Assembly (NCBI RefSeq): GCF_947241705.1
Contig: NC_079260.1
Coordinates: 496,001-560,000 of the forward strand
Source of the DNA: Saccharomyces mikatae IFO 1815
Lineage: Eukaryota; Ascomycota; Saccharomycetes; Saccharomycetales; Saccharomycetaceae
Reading direction: 5' to 3'
DNA: 64,000 bases
The position numbers were made by a program, and so were the translations under genes. The number at the start of each line of letters is the position of its first letter. Position 1 is the first letter of the stretch. Below, piece after piece: positions 1 through 8,906 of the stretch. The notes under the pieces are model-generated. The model searched no databases. It worked only from the letters and a program-made list of their open reading frames with translations, and had not been told where the DNA came from.

Positions 1-846
1 TGAGGCTACTTGTACAATATCCTCATCATTATGAAACGCATACTTATCGTGTATGTTTATTGACGCGAGCGCGACGGGACCAAGAAAAAGAGTACAATGG
101 AGGCGATCCCAATGAAAAGTTTTGATACCTCTCTCAATACATACATAGCATCTGATATATCGATAAGAGAAGGAAGCGCTTGGATAATGCGAGACACATT
201 GCAAGAAATGTGCGTAAAGAACCATCTTAAAACCCGGGGTCAACGATTTGCGATCCCCACCTCAATAGAACTTGTACTATAACGCGTACCTTTGTTTATG
301 TTCTATTCTTACGTCTTGAGGGGGAAGATTCATTTGAATAAAGAGGCCAAAGGAGAAGTTTTGCATGCAAAAAATACCCATCTTCGCATTTAGTGCTTGT
401 TGTAACCCTTGATACTTAGTTGCTGAAGGAGAGTGAGTATGTTGAGGTGAAGCCATACCGTGATGGGAGCCCCTATCGGGTTTCGAACCCAAATCCCGCG
501 AGTAACTAATGACAAGGCTCGGAACCCAGTTACCTAATCTGGTTAATTGATCTCCTTATTCGGCGATGACGTTCCTTCCCCTCACCCCTAGGCCCAATAG
601 AAGATCTATTGTTATAGCCTCTTTCGGAAGAACTATACTGGATAAAGAATAAAAGTTCTCGAAGGCGTCAGACGCACAAATGAGGGCTTTTCCATCCCCT
701 TTGAGTGAAGAAAGCGTAACTATATCTATATAAAAAGATCGAATTGTTTTGCTAGACTCTTCTTCTTTTTTAATACTACCTCCTAGCCTTGTTCTCCTCT
801 GAAAATAACAATCTACCATTTCAGACATCAGTCTCAATTACTAATA
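1..846 (+). promoter_or_regulatory. SPI1 upstream region with four STRE-type elements and a TATA box
   Basis: No gene is supported here; the short open frames on both strands look like chance. The stretch holds four stress-response elements (AGGGG or CCCCT) at 319-323, 470-474, 578-582 and 585-589, and a TATA box (TATATAAAAAG) at 727-737, about 110 bp before the SPI1 start. In S. cerevisiae, Msn2/Msn4 bind this pentamer and SPI1 is a strongly stress- and stationary-phase-induced gene, so the array fits. That these sites are bound here is inference. In S. cerevisiae the next gene to the left is PEA2, which lies outside the window. Confidence 0.6.
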
Positions 847-1293
847 ATGTTTTCTAATGCAAATTTCCTATTACCATTGTTTATAGCCCCTACAGTTCTT
901 GGATTGGTATCCAATTCTAGCTCACCTGTGATTGCGGTTCCATCCAGTGATGCTATTGTTTCTGGTAATGATACCTCGACACATGCACCACTTCCATCAT
1001 CTACTGTACCAGTCTTCTACAATTCCACTGCTACTACAACTCAGTACGAAGTTGTCAGTAAATTCACCACTTACTGCCCAGAACCGACAACTTTCGTAAC
1101 GAATAATGCAACCTACACTGTCACTGCTCCAACAATCCTGACGGTAACCAACTGTCCTTGTACTATCGAGAAGCCTGTATCTGAAACTTCATCTTCTTCT
1201 ACACATGATGTAGAGACAAATGTCAACGTGGCTAACGCAAAGACAATTCCAGGTGCTCTGGGCTTAATTGGTGCTGTAATGATGCTACTTTAA
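847..1293 (+). CDS. SPI1: GPI-anchored cell wall protein Spi1
   Basis: This is a 148-residue secreted wall mannoprotein. The N-terminus is a hydrophobic signal sequence (about residues 1-20). The body is rich in Ser and Thr and carries the [12 protein letters not shown] block with a following Cys pair (TNCPC), which is the shared module of the Sed1/Spi1 family. The C-terminus is a short hydrophobic tail after a small-residue stretch, which fits a GPI attachment signal. Spi1 in S. cerevisiae is covalently linked to wall glucan through its GPI remnant and protects against weak acids and lytic enzymes. Position just before UBP3 matches YER150W, as does length. The STRE-rich upstream region fits stress induction. 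Confidence 0.95.
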   Translation: MFSNANFLLPLFIAPTVLGLVSNSSSPVIAVPSSDAIVSGNDTSTHAPLPSSTVPVFYNSTATTTQYEVVSKFTTYCPEPTTFVTNNATYTVTAPTILTVTNCPCTIEKPVSETSSSSTHDVETNVNVANAKTIPGALGLIGAVMMLL

Positions 1294-1296
1294 TCG

Positions 1297-1629
1297 AAAT
1301 AGCTTTGAACTAAGCCATATTCTGGGAAGGGACACATTTTTTTTTGATATTGTATTTCTCTATGTATTCTTTTTAGTTCTTCTTTATACTGTCTATTTAA
1401 AAGAGATATATATTCATTCTGTAGCACAATCATTTATGTGACTGAATTCTTCATTTTGCCTTCATTTTGCTCCTTTCGTTTTTCAATAGATACCTGCATT
1501 AGTTTACTTAACATGTCTGCGCCATGGAAGTTTAGGCCCTAAAAACGAAAGAAACTGCGGAAGAAAATTCTATGTGTCTCAATAATTAATTAACATTCCT
1601 ACAAGAGACCTCAAACGAAGGTAGGTAGC
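1297..1629. other. Intergenic region downstream of SPI1
   Basis: This AT-rich stretch follows the SPI1 stop. It contains a T-run near 1340 and a TATATA element near 1408 that could serve in SPI1 3' end formation. No gene or RNA is recognisable. It ends at the delta LTR that starts at 1630. Confidence 0.5.
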
Positions 1630-1961
1630 TGAGATAATAGTGGAGTTTGATGTAATTGTTGGGATTCCATTTTTTATAAGGCAATAATATTAAGTATGTA
1701 GATATACTAGAAGTTCTCCTCAGGGATTTAGGAATCCATAAAAGGGAATCTGCAATTCTACACAATTCTATAAACATTATTATCATCGTTTTATATGTTC
1801 TTATTCATTGATCCTATTACATTATCAATCCTTGCGTTTCAGCTTCCACTAGTTTAGATGACTATATCTCATCATTTGCGTCATCTTCTAACACCGTATA
1901 TGATAATATACTAGTAATATGACTACTAGTTAGTAGATGATAGTTGATTTATATTACAACA
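1630..1961 (-). repeat. Solo delta LTR (Ty1/Ty2 group), full length, with target duplication
   Basis: This is a 332-bp LTR in minus orientation; read on its own strand it starts TGTTGTAATATAAATCAAC and ends TTATCTCA. It is flanked on both sides by the 5-bp direct repeat GTAGC (1625-1629 and 1962-1966), the target duplication of one insertion followed by LTR-LTR recombination. Its edge lies 84 bp upstream of the tRNA-Val gene, inside the usual Ty1 targeting window. It is close in sequence to the deltas at 26382-26713 and 30931-31262, so all three belong to one recent subfamily. Confidence 0.95.
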
Positions 1962-2045
1962 GTAGCCTGTTCGTGGCCATTTTATTTGATATGCATCATT
2001 ACTTTGATCTAATTTCTCATAAGAGCAAAAATCACAACAGAAAGC

Positions 2046-2119
2046 GGTTTCGTGGTCTAGTCGGTTATGGCATCTGCTTAACACGCAGAACGTCCCCAGT
2101 TCGATCCTGGGCGAAATCA
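2046..2119 (+). tRNA. tRNA-Val (anticodon AAC)
   Basis: This 74-nt gene folds as a standard cloverleaf: acceptor arms GGTTTCG and CGAAATC with discriminator A, anticodon loop TTAACAC giving AAC, and a T arm with GTTCGATCC as the internal B box. No intron is present. A run of T after position 2119 can serve as the Pol III terminator. It attracts the delta LTR just upstream. Confidence 0.97.
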
Positions 2120-2252
2120 ATTTTTATGCTTATATAGTGTACCAATTGGTATCCACTATTTTTTTTATTTTTCATCTTAAAGTCATGTATACTATTGTAT
2201 TACTGTTATATAATCTTTTATGTATTTTTTTCTATAATATTAATTCCACATT

Positions 2253-4982
2253 TTAATATACCTTTTGATACATCAAAATATAGGCTGTTCTCGAATCAGA
2301 AGCTTCTTCTCCACCTTTCAGAACATCATCGTCTTCCAATTCTGTAATATTTACATCATCTATTCTGTACCACTTATTATGCTCCTTGTGATAAACGTCT
2401 GCTGTATAATGTCCACCGTCTGAACTCACGCCATGGTGGTATATCACTCCAGTTAACTTATATCTTCTATCATCAACTCCTGAAGTATGATTCTTTAACG
2501 TTATGGAGGACATTGATTCTTCCGGTATGATTAATTCATGATCGTATTTGATCTTCTTTCTAATCTTCTCAATACGTCCATTGTATGCATTATAGTTCGT
2601 CATCGCATTATCTTTATTCACATTATTTATGAATGAAAATCTTTTAAGTTGGATTAAAAGAACTTGTGGTAGTTTGTCGATAAAAGTTTGTTTCTTGGCC
2701 TCAACATCATTACCTGATGATGACTTAAATGGCAGTAGTTCATATTCACTGAACTTTTTGAATGCAGTTTCTAAATCATTCACACTAGAGTCTGAAATGT
2801 CTAATTGGATTGTTTGAAATGGATCTAAAGTAATCGATTGAGACTCCTTATTGTTGGGGATATCCAAGACTGATCTAAACTGACCACCAAATAACTTGGA
2901 AATTGGTGATGGAACAATCTCCACGGTCCTCTTGGCGGCAGTCTTGGTTTTCTTGCCCCTTTTACTGGATCCACTTACCTCGTGCCAACCATTTTCTTCC
3001 GTAGAGTCGTCATTAATCACACCATACTTTTCTATCAACTCCTTCAATCTTGGGCTGGCATTCTTGATAAACTCTGCTTTTCCATAACGTGATAAATTTC
3101 TAATAAAGAAAATTTTCAATTGTTCGTCATTGATACTTTGCAGCATATTCTGGATTTCATTATCGGTTAAACCATCAATTGCGGAAATTAATTCTTCATG
3201 TAATTGATCTAGTAAATGGGTCAAGAACTCTTCCGCATCTTCCTGATGGCCCCATTGCAAGTCTTTAAATTTAGGTATAGTGGACAAGGTTTTGTAAAAT
3301 TCATCAGGCTTAACAGCCTCAACAGTGGTGTTGTGGTGGAAATTCTTGGATTTCGATGGTTTCTTTGCATCATTCTCCGATGATTTTTCAGTATCTTCTG
3401 CATTTTCCATTGTTTTCTCATAATTCTCCTTATCGAATTGCTTATACATAGTCAAGCAAGCATCTAATAATTTGCAGGATGATGTACCAATCCTTGAATT
3501 AGTGTTCCGTGTACTTAAAACGTTCAAGACATCAACAAATGGTTGACAGTAGAGCAACACTTGCAGCACGGAACTCATAAAGCAAATGTTGGCTCTGTTT
3601 ACTATGCCCCTTGGAATAATAGAAAGAAGTGGAATTTTATTTTCGATGTCTTTATTCCGTAAAACGTAACTGATAAAATCAGGATCAAAACACATTCTTA
3701 ATGCAATAGATCCGAGTGGTTCAATACCTTTTGTTGAAGGCGGAACGTACTTTTTATCCTTCCTTTGAGGTTGCTTGGACGACAGCGGAGAACTCGATTT
3801 TCCAATAGCTGCTGTGACTGTGCTTGTTGGTGAAGCGCTTGTAGCTGTACCAGAGGTGGATGTTTTAGTCATGATTGAACCAGATACTGGCTTATTACTG
3901 GCCTGTCTACTTTTAATCGCATCCGATGCTATGGCAGACCAAGATTTAGCTGTTGGGGGTGTGGGTGAGGATGTATTCAGAGTACTTTCTTCAATGGACT
4001 CCTCTACTTCCATTTTGTTCACCGCTATGGGCGCAACGGTAGATCGAGGTTCCTGATTGATTTGTTCACTATTTTCCAGTGTGGACTCATCTTCCTTTTG
4101 TTCAATTTTCCTTTTGTGTTCATGTGTGTCTTTGCTCGCATTTGACTTTTTATCGTGTGTATCTTCCTCTTCTCCATGAGTTTCTGTCTTTATTTCTTCA
4201 TTATGCTTTGGTATATCATGAATTTTCGCATGGTGATGAACGGAGCTTTGAGCTACGGGTTGTTCTGCTAAGCTTTCAGGGTCTAACCTTAAAGCTTTCA
4301 AGTTTAACTCGTACCTCTGCGCACTTGCGGTAGCGAACTCTGCTTCTGTAGTGTTTATGAACAGTGGCAACTGAACAGAGCTGGACGAGTTTTCTTTAAA
4401 GTTCTTTAATTTAGTCACATCGAACTTATATAAATCATACTGTGAGGAAGAGTTGTAAGAAGAAAACGACGGTGAAGTAGCCGAAGGACCGTTGCCATTC
4501 GAAGGATTGGCCTGTTTCTTCATGCTCACATTGTTACCATTGTTTGCAGAGTTCATCATTGGAATATGGTTGTTTGAGTAACTATGATGATAGGCGTGTG
4601 ATTTGTTGTAGTTTATACCGTTAGAGTTGGCGCCTTGACTACCGCCGTTGTTGCTACTGCTGTTAGCAACACTGCTGGAGTGCCACTTTTTCTTGCCTAT
4701 GTTGCTGCTATTAGTAGTATTGCCACCGTTGATACTGTTTTGAGGAGGCATATGGTGTGGGCTGTTACCTTGATGGTACATTGGCTGGTTCTGGTTGACC
4801 ATGTTAAACGAATAAGCAGGCATTTGAGTAGGATATAAATATGGCGCTTGAGTGTAGCCATACATCTGCAGAGGAGCCTGATAAATGGGGATTTGCATGT
4901 TTGTTGGCGTAGGTGGTGGCGGAGAAGAAGTTTTAGGATACATCGAGTACGACTCCTCCTTGTTAGCGTCTTGCATATTCAT
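2253..4982 (-). CDS. UBP3: Ubiquitin-specific protease Ubp3
   Basis: This 909-residue deubiquitinase works with Bre5; in S. cerevisiae it acts on Sec23, in ribophagy and on RNA polymerase II. The first 200 residues are low-complexity (Pro, Asn, Ser, Gln). The central part is charged. The USP catalytic domain occupies about residues 455-909, with the Cys box ANICFMSSVLQ (nucleophile near residue 467) and the His box SDGGHYTADVYH (His858) followed by WYRIDD. The catalytic domain is nearly invariant relative to my memory of S. cerevisiae Ubp3 (912 residues), while the N-terminal half has many substitutions and small length changes, the pattern expected of a sister species. It is transcribed away from the YER152C gene. 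Confidence 0.97.
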   Translation of the reverse strand: MNMQDANKEESYSMYPKTSSPPPPTPTNMQIPIYQAPLQMYGYTQAPYLYPTQMPAYSFNMVNQNQPMYHQGNSPHHMPPQNSINGGNTTNSSNIGKKKWHSSSVANSSSNNGGSQGANSNGINYNKSHAYHHSYSNNHIPMMNSANNGNNVSMKKQANPSNGNGPSATSPSFSSYNSSSQYDLYKFDVTKLKNFKENSSSSVQLPLFINTTEAEFATASAQRYELNLKALRLDPESLAEQPVAQSSVHHHAKIHDIPKHNEEIKTETHGEEEDTHDKKSNASKDTHEHKRKIEQKEDESTLENSEQINQEPRSTVAPIAVNKMEVEESIEESTLNTSSPTPPTAKSWSAIASDAIKSRQASNKPVSGSIMTKTSTSGTATSASPTSTVTAAIGKSSSPLSSKQPQRKDKKYVPPSTKGIEPLGSIALRMCFDPDFISYVLRNKDIENKIPLLSIIPRGIVNRANICFMSSVLQVLLYCQPFVDVLNVLSTRNTNSRIGTSSCKLLDACLTMYKQFDKENYEKTMENAEDTEKSSENDAKKPSKSKNFHHNTTVEAVKPDEFYKTLSTIPKFKDLQWGHQEDAEEFLTHLLDQLHEELISAIDGLTDNEIQNMLQSINDEQLKIFFIRNLSRYGKAEFIKNASPRLKELIEKYGVINDDSTEENGWHEVSGSSKRGKKTKTAAKRTVEIVPSPISKLFGGQFRSVLDIPNNKESQSITLDPFQTIQLDISDSSVNDLETAFKKFSEYELLPFKSSSGNDVEAKKQTFIDKLPQVLLIQLKRFSFINNVNKDNAMTNYNAYNGRIEKIRKKIKYDHELIIPEESMSSITLKNHTSGVDDRRYKLTGVIYHHGVSSDGGHYTADVYHKEHNKWYRIDDVNITELEDDDVLKGGEEASDSRTAYILMYQKVY

Positions 4983-5203
4983 TGTGATGATAGAAAAAAA
5001 AGAAGGATACCTGAGCGACGGTAGCAGACAAATTTGACTTAGTATTGACCGGCTCCCTTTACTTGTAATCTCTTTTCGCGTTGATTATGTCGTGGAACTG
5101 CTTTATTCGTTTTTTATTTTTTCTTTCTTTCTTTCTTTCGTTTTCCGTCCTTTGCCAGTAGTGAAGTTACCCCCCTCTGGATTCGACTATATACTTATTC
5201 TTT

Positions 5204-6535
5204 CTACATAATTATGTTGTTGGTAGTCGCATAAGATTTGCAAACTGCACCGAGGAGCTCGATGCCTCTTTCAATCTGGTCAGCCTCTAGGTAACTAATG
5301 GATAGCCTAAAGGATGACTGACCCCAGTTTTTCTCATCGCCGATGACCTCGAAGTTCGAACCGTTGGCAAGGATGACATTGAACTTATTGGCCAGAACAG
5401 TTGATATCTCCACGGCGTTGTACGCTGGAGGCAAGGTGACCCAGGTGAAATAGCCGCCCTTAACCGGTGTAATCTCGGTTCTTAGTGGCATACATTTTTT
5501 GAGCGCTGCAGTCAAAATAGCGGCTCTTTCAGCATACACGGACCTCAGATGTGCAATGCACCTCTGGGCGGCACCACTACGCAGCAACTCACCCACGATC
5601 ATGGAGTTGAGTTGTGAGGGTGTTCCACCAGACACATTCGCTCCTCCTTTGGACAGCTGCCTGGCGAGGTTAGAATTTATAGATTCGTGGTACCCAAACC
5701 TGAGCCCGGGGGCGATGAGCTTAGAGAAAGTCGCGTTGGAGATCGTATTTCCAAACGAAGCCTGCCCCAAGGGCGCTGTGCTTCTATCTATGTGTACCAT
5801 TCTCAGGGGTGGAGAAGCCAGTTCGTTCGAGGGCGTTGTGTAATCTAGAATATCGTAGACGTCATCGCTGATGACCAGCATATCGTACTTGCGAGCAATG
5901 TCGATGAGTCTGCGCCTGGTCTCCAACGAGTACGTGTTGCCCGATGGGTTCGCAAAAGTCGGGATGCAGTACAACACATACTTGTAGATTTTCTTGGTCA
6001 GCGCTGGACCCTGGATGATCTCTGTCGTACTGTCGGGCTGTGATTCCCCCTCGTGGTGGTCAAGGGCGGCAACCAACGACTCGAAGTCAATCGAGTCGTG
6101 GCTCTTTTCGTTGATAGCAGTTATCCGGCCCTTGAATCCGGCATCCCTGAAGCAATCGTTGATCAAGAAATACGTTGGCGTAATGATGAACGCCTGTCGA
6201 GTGTACCCATTATGCGGCAAGGTCGTTTGTAGAAGGATGTTCAGCATCCCGTACGAAGCCCCGCTGTTCAGATTCAAATGGTCCACTTGTGTCCTCGTCC
6301 GAGCCCCGTCGTCGAACTTGAACACTTGATCGTTCAAAAATGTGCAGATCTGCTCACGCACCCACAGCGCACCTTCATCAGAACCATACGTCAATGGATG
6401 CCTATTATAGGGGTCATCGTCGTACTCTCTTGTCTCGGGACCCAGTACAGCCGCAGTTGCCTGGATCACTGCCTCTCGAGGCAGCAGTCTCGAACTTGGA
6501 TGTCCCTTGAAAAAGTTTATCTCTCTGTACGCCAT
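5204..6535 (-). CDS. PLP-dependent class I/II aminotransferase, YER152C orthologue
   Basis: This 443-residue protein is a fold-type I aminotransferase of the MocR/Aro8-like group. Visible hallmarks are the substrate and cofactor region LNSGASYGMLNILL, the PTFANPSGNTYS stretch (Asn that contacts PLP), the DDVYDIL motif (Asp binding the pyridine nitrogen), and NATFSKLIAPGLRFGY with the Schiff-base Lys near residue 270 and the carboxylate-binding Arg after it. The S. cerevisiae orthologue has been linked to 2-aminoadipate transamination; the physiological substrate is not clear. The start is only 51 bp after the PET122 stop on the same strand. Base composition is more GC-rich than most neighbours. 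Confidence 0.93.
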   Translation of the reverse strand: MAYREINFFKGHPSSRLLPREAVIQATAAVLGPETREYDDDPYNRHPLTYGSDEGALWVREQICTFLNDQVFKFDDGARTRTQVDHLNLNSGASYGMLNILLQTTLPHNGYTRQAFIITPTYFLINDCFRDAGFKGRITAINEKSHDSIDFESLVAALDHHEGESQPDSTTEIIQGPALTKKIYKYVLYCIPTFANPSGNTYSLETRRRLIDIARKYDMLVISDDVYDILDYTTPSNELASPPLRMVHIDRSTAPLGQASFGNTISNATFSKLIAPGLRFGYHESINSNLARQLSKGGANVSGGTPSQLNSMIVGELLRSGAAQRCIAHLRSVYAERAAILTAALKKCMPLRTEITPVKGGYFTWVTLPPAYNAVEISTVLANKFNVILANGSNFEVIGDEKNWGQSSFRLSISYLEADQIERGIELLGAVCKSYATTNNIIM

Positions 6536-6586
6536 TACTGCCTGTTAACACTTTTGTTCCTTGTTCCAATTCTGCTTGACCCGTGT

Positions 6587-7351
6587 TCACGTAGTAATCT
6601 CAAATCCTCTTCTCTTTATCACCTGCTCGGCATCCACCAGCGGCAGCCCGCGATAGCATTGAATGAACTCCGCTAGAACGCGTCGTGCTTGTGCTGGGCC
6701 AGGAACATGCCACAGAATGCCCGCCAGCAATAGCGGTAGTGACCATTCGTTCTTTACAACTAGCCGTTGGCGTTCGAACAGCTCTAAAGCTGCTGCCTGT
6801 TCTTCCCGCTCCCCAGTGGCTATACCCATGGACGTGACCAACTGCGGGAAGTCCCGCAGTCTCAATGGAGGCCGCCCCGGTAGCGTATCCATCTCTTGCA
6901 GAAATACCTTCCACTTCTCTCTCAGGGCAGTGGAGTGCATAGTACCACGCGCAAACGCCTCCACTTTGACCCGTCTAAGTTCAAACTCGATCATTTGGCT
7001 TTCTGGGTTGGTGCAACGATGGTGGGTCATCGTCTGGTAGTGCTGCAGGAACTGGGCGGGCAAGAACAGTTTATCCTGATGTAATGCCACGCCAGCCATG
7101 TCACATAGCAGGCGACCTTCTACTGCTAGTCGGCGTGGCATCACATGCTGATACCATATGTATGCTATGGTGTTGGCATGCGCAAGCGCAGCCGCCCGCG
7201 CCAGCATCGTGTGCAGCAGTTCCACATCCATGCTGGTCTGCTTCTGCTGACGCAGCAGGGCCAGTGCGCCTGGCATGTCTCCATTTAAACTGTTTAGCAG
7301 TATCTGCGACCGCACATCGCTGCTCATTAGTCTTTTCGAGATGGCAAACAT
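6587..7351 (-). CDS. PET122: Mitochondrial COX3 mRNA translational activator Pet122
   Basis: This 254-residue protein matches Pet122 in length and in position between the YER152C gene and OXA1. In S. cerevisiae it acts with Pet54 and Pet494 at the inner membrane to tether the COX3 5' leader to the mitochondrial small ribosomal subunit. The N-terminus (MFAISKRLMSSDVRSQ) is basic with no acidic residue until later, as expected for a presequence. The rest is predicted helical and rich in Ala, Leu and Arg, loosely like helical-repeat RNA-binding proteins; I see no catalytic motif. GC content is about 57 percent in two 60-base lines I counted. Identification leans on synteny because the family evolves fast. 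Confidence 0.88.
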   Translation of the reverse strand: MFAISKRLMSSDVRSQILLNSLNGDMPGALALLRQQKQTSMDVELLHTMLARAAALAHANTIAYIWYQHVMPRRLAVEGRLLCDMAGVALHQDKLFLPAQFLQHYQTMTHHRCTNPESQMIEFELRRVKVEAFARGTMHSTALREKWKVFLQEMDTLPGRPPLRLRDFPQLVTSMGIATGEREEQAAALELFERQRLVVKNEWSLPLLLAGILWHVPGPAQARRVLAEFIQCYRGLPLVDAEQVIKRRGFEITT

Positions 7352-7570
7352 GGTAATTAGCGCTCGCGTTCTTGATTGTGTCCAAGCTAAAGCCTCGTAT
7401 GCTCTTTACGTTTAAACGTTCCCTTGAATACTCAAAGCATGCTGATGCCGAGATTTCGCTTTCAACCAACAGCACGGAAGTAATCCGTACCATGAAAAAT
7501 TTAACCACTGCGTCGGTCTCTATACATATCTGAACACATATCAGCCGAGCACCAAACAACCTCCTCGACG

Positions 7571-8779
7571 ATGTTCAAATTAAGCTCTCGACTCGTCACA
7601 TCTAGGTTTGCTGCCTCTTCCAGACTTGCCACGGCTCGCACTATAGTATCGCCCAGGCCCTTTCCGTCATGGATCTCTTTTCCAGTCAAAAGATTCAATT
7701 CCACAGGATCAAATAGTAATGATATCTCGGAAATCCAAACCCAGTTGCCCTCCATCGATGAATTGACCTCTTCAGCACCTTCTCTTTCAGCTTCCACTTC
7801 GGACCTTATCGCTAACACGACGCAAACAGTTGGCGAGCTTTCTTCTCATATAGGCTATCTAAATAGCATCGGTTTGGCCCAAACTTGGTACTGGCCTTCT
7901 GACGTTATCCAGCACGTCTTGGAAGCTGTTCATGTCTACTCCGGTTTGCCCTGGTGGGGGACGATTGCCGTCTCCACCATTCTGATTAGATGTCTCATGT
8001 TCCCCCTCTATGTTAAATCCTCAGACACTGTTGCTAGGAATTCCCATATCAAGCCTGAGCTGGACGCCCTAAACAATAAGCTGATGTCTACGACAGATTT
8101 GCAGCAGGGTCAATTGGTGGCTATGCAAAGAAAAAAACTGCTCTCCTCGCACGGTATTAAGAATAGATGGCTGGCTGCACCCATGCTACAAATACCAATA
8201 GCTCTAGGGTTTTTCAATGCATTGAGACATATGGCAAATTACCCAGTGGACGGGTTCGTCAATCAAGGTGCTGCGTGGTTTACGGACTTGACCCAAGCAG
8301 ACCCCTACTTGGGTTTGCAAGTAATTACTGCCGCGGTTTTCATCTCGTTTACAAGACTGGGTGGCGAGACTGGTTCCCAACAATTTAGTTCCCCAATGAA
8401 ACGTCTTTTCACTATTCTACCCATCATTTCGATTCCGGCCACAATGAACTTGTCATCCGCCGTGGTACTCTACTTTGCCTTCAATGGTGCCTTTTCTGTC
8501 CTGCAAACCCTTATTTTAAGAAACAAATGGGTTCGTTCCAAACTGAAGATAACAGAAGTGGCCAAACCAAGGACACCCGTTACTGGCGCCTCTTCAACGG
8601 AAAATATGGGCATTTTCCAATCTTTGAAACATAATATTCAAAAGGCGAGAGACCAGGCAGAAAGAAGGCAACTAATGCAAGATAACGAGAAAAAATTACA
8701 GGAAAGCTTCAAGGAGAAGAGACAGAACTCGAAGATCAAAATCCTTCACAAATCAAGTTTCATTAATAACAAAAAATAA
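7571..8779 (+). CDS. OXA1: Mitochondrial inner membrane insertase Oxa1
   Basis: This 402-residue protein is a member of the YidC/Oxa1/Alb3 family. It inserts mitochondrially made proteins such as Cox2 and some imported ones into the inner membrane. The N-terminus (MFKLSSRLVTSRFAASSRLATARTI, shown in part here: MFKLSSRLVTSRFAASSR) is a typical Arg/Ser presequence. The conserved core starts near residue 110 with YSGLPWWGTIAVSTILIRC, the first transmembrane segment, and includes further hydrophobic segments around residues 200-220, 250-265 and 285-320. The C-terminal tail is strongly basic (Lys, Arg, Gln) and matches the matrix coiled-coil that binds the mitochondrial ribosome. The promoter is shared with PET122, which is divergent by about 220 bp. 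Confidence 0.97.
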   Translation: MFKLSSRLVTSRFAASSRLATARTIVSPRPFPSWISFPVKRFNSTGSNSNDISEIQTQLPSIDELTSSAPSLSASTSDLIANTTQTVGELSSHIGYLNSIGLAQTWYWPSDVIQHVLEAVHVYSGLPWWGTIAVSTILIRCLMFPLYVKSSDTVARNSHIKPELDALNNKLMSTTDLQQGQLVAMQRKKLLSSHGIKNRWLAAPMLQIPIALGFFNALRHMANYPVDGFVNQGAAWFTDLTQADPYLGLQVITAAVFISFTRLGGETGSQQFSSPMKRLFTILPIISIPATMNLSSAVVLYFAFNGAFSVLQTLILRNKWVRSKLKITEVAKPRTPVTGASSTENMGIFQSLKHNIQKARDQAERRQLMQDNEKKLQESFKEKRQNSKIKILHKSSFINNKK

Positions 8780-8906
8780 ATAAACGCTCTATATTTCTGT
8801 AAATATAAACATACAAAACTGAAAGTTTTTACAAGCATTATCAAATTACCCTTTCAGTAGCGGTATCAGTATACATATATGAATATATATATATAGCGTA
8901 CGTCGC

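Noticed and set aside
5994-6676. Overlapping plus-strand frames opposite the YER152C gene and PET122
   Set aside because: GC-rich DNA has few stops, so long antisense frames are expected by chance.
7101-7559. 152-codon minus-strand frame across the PET122 5' end
   Set aside because: Overlaps PET122 in another frame on the same strand and the OXA1 promoter; Ala/Cys-rich product has no family look.
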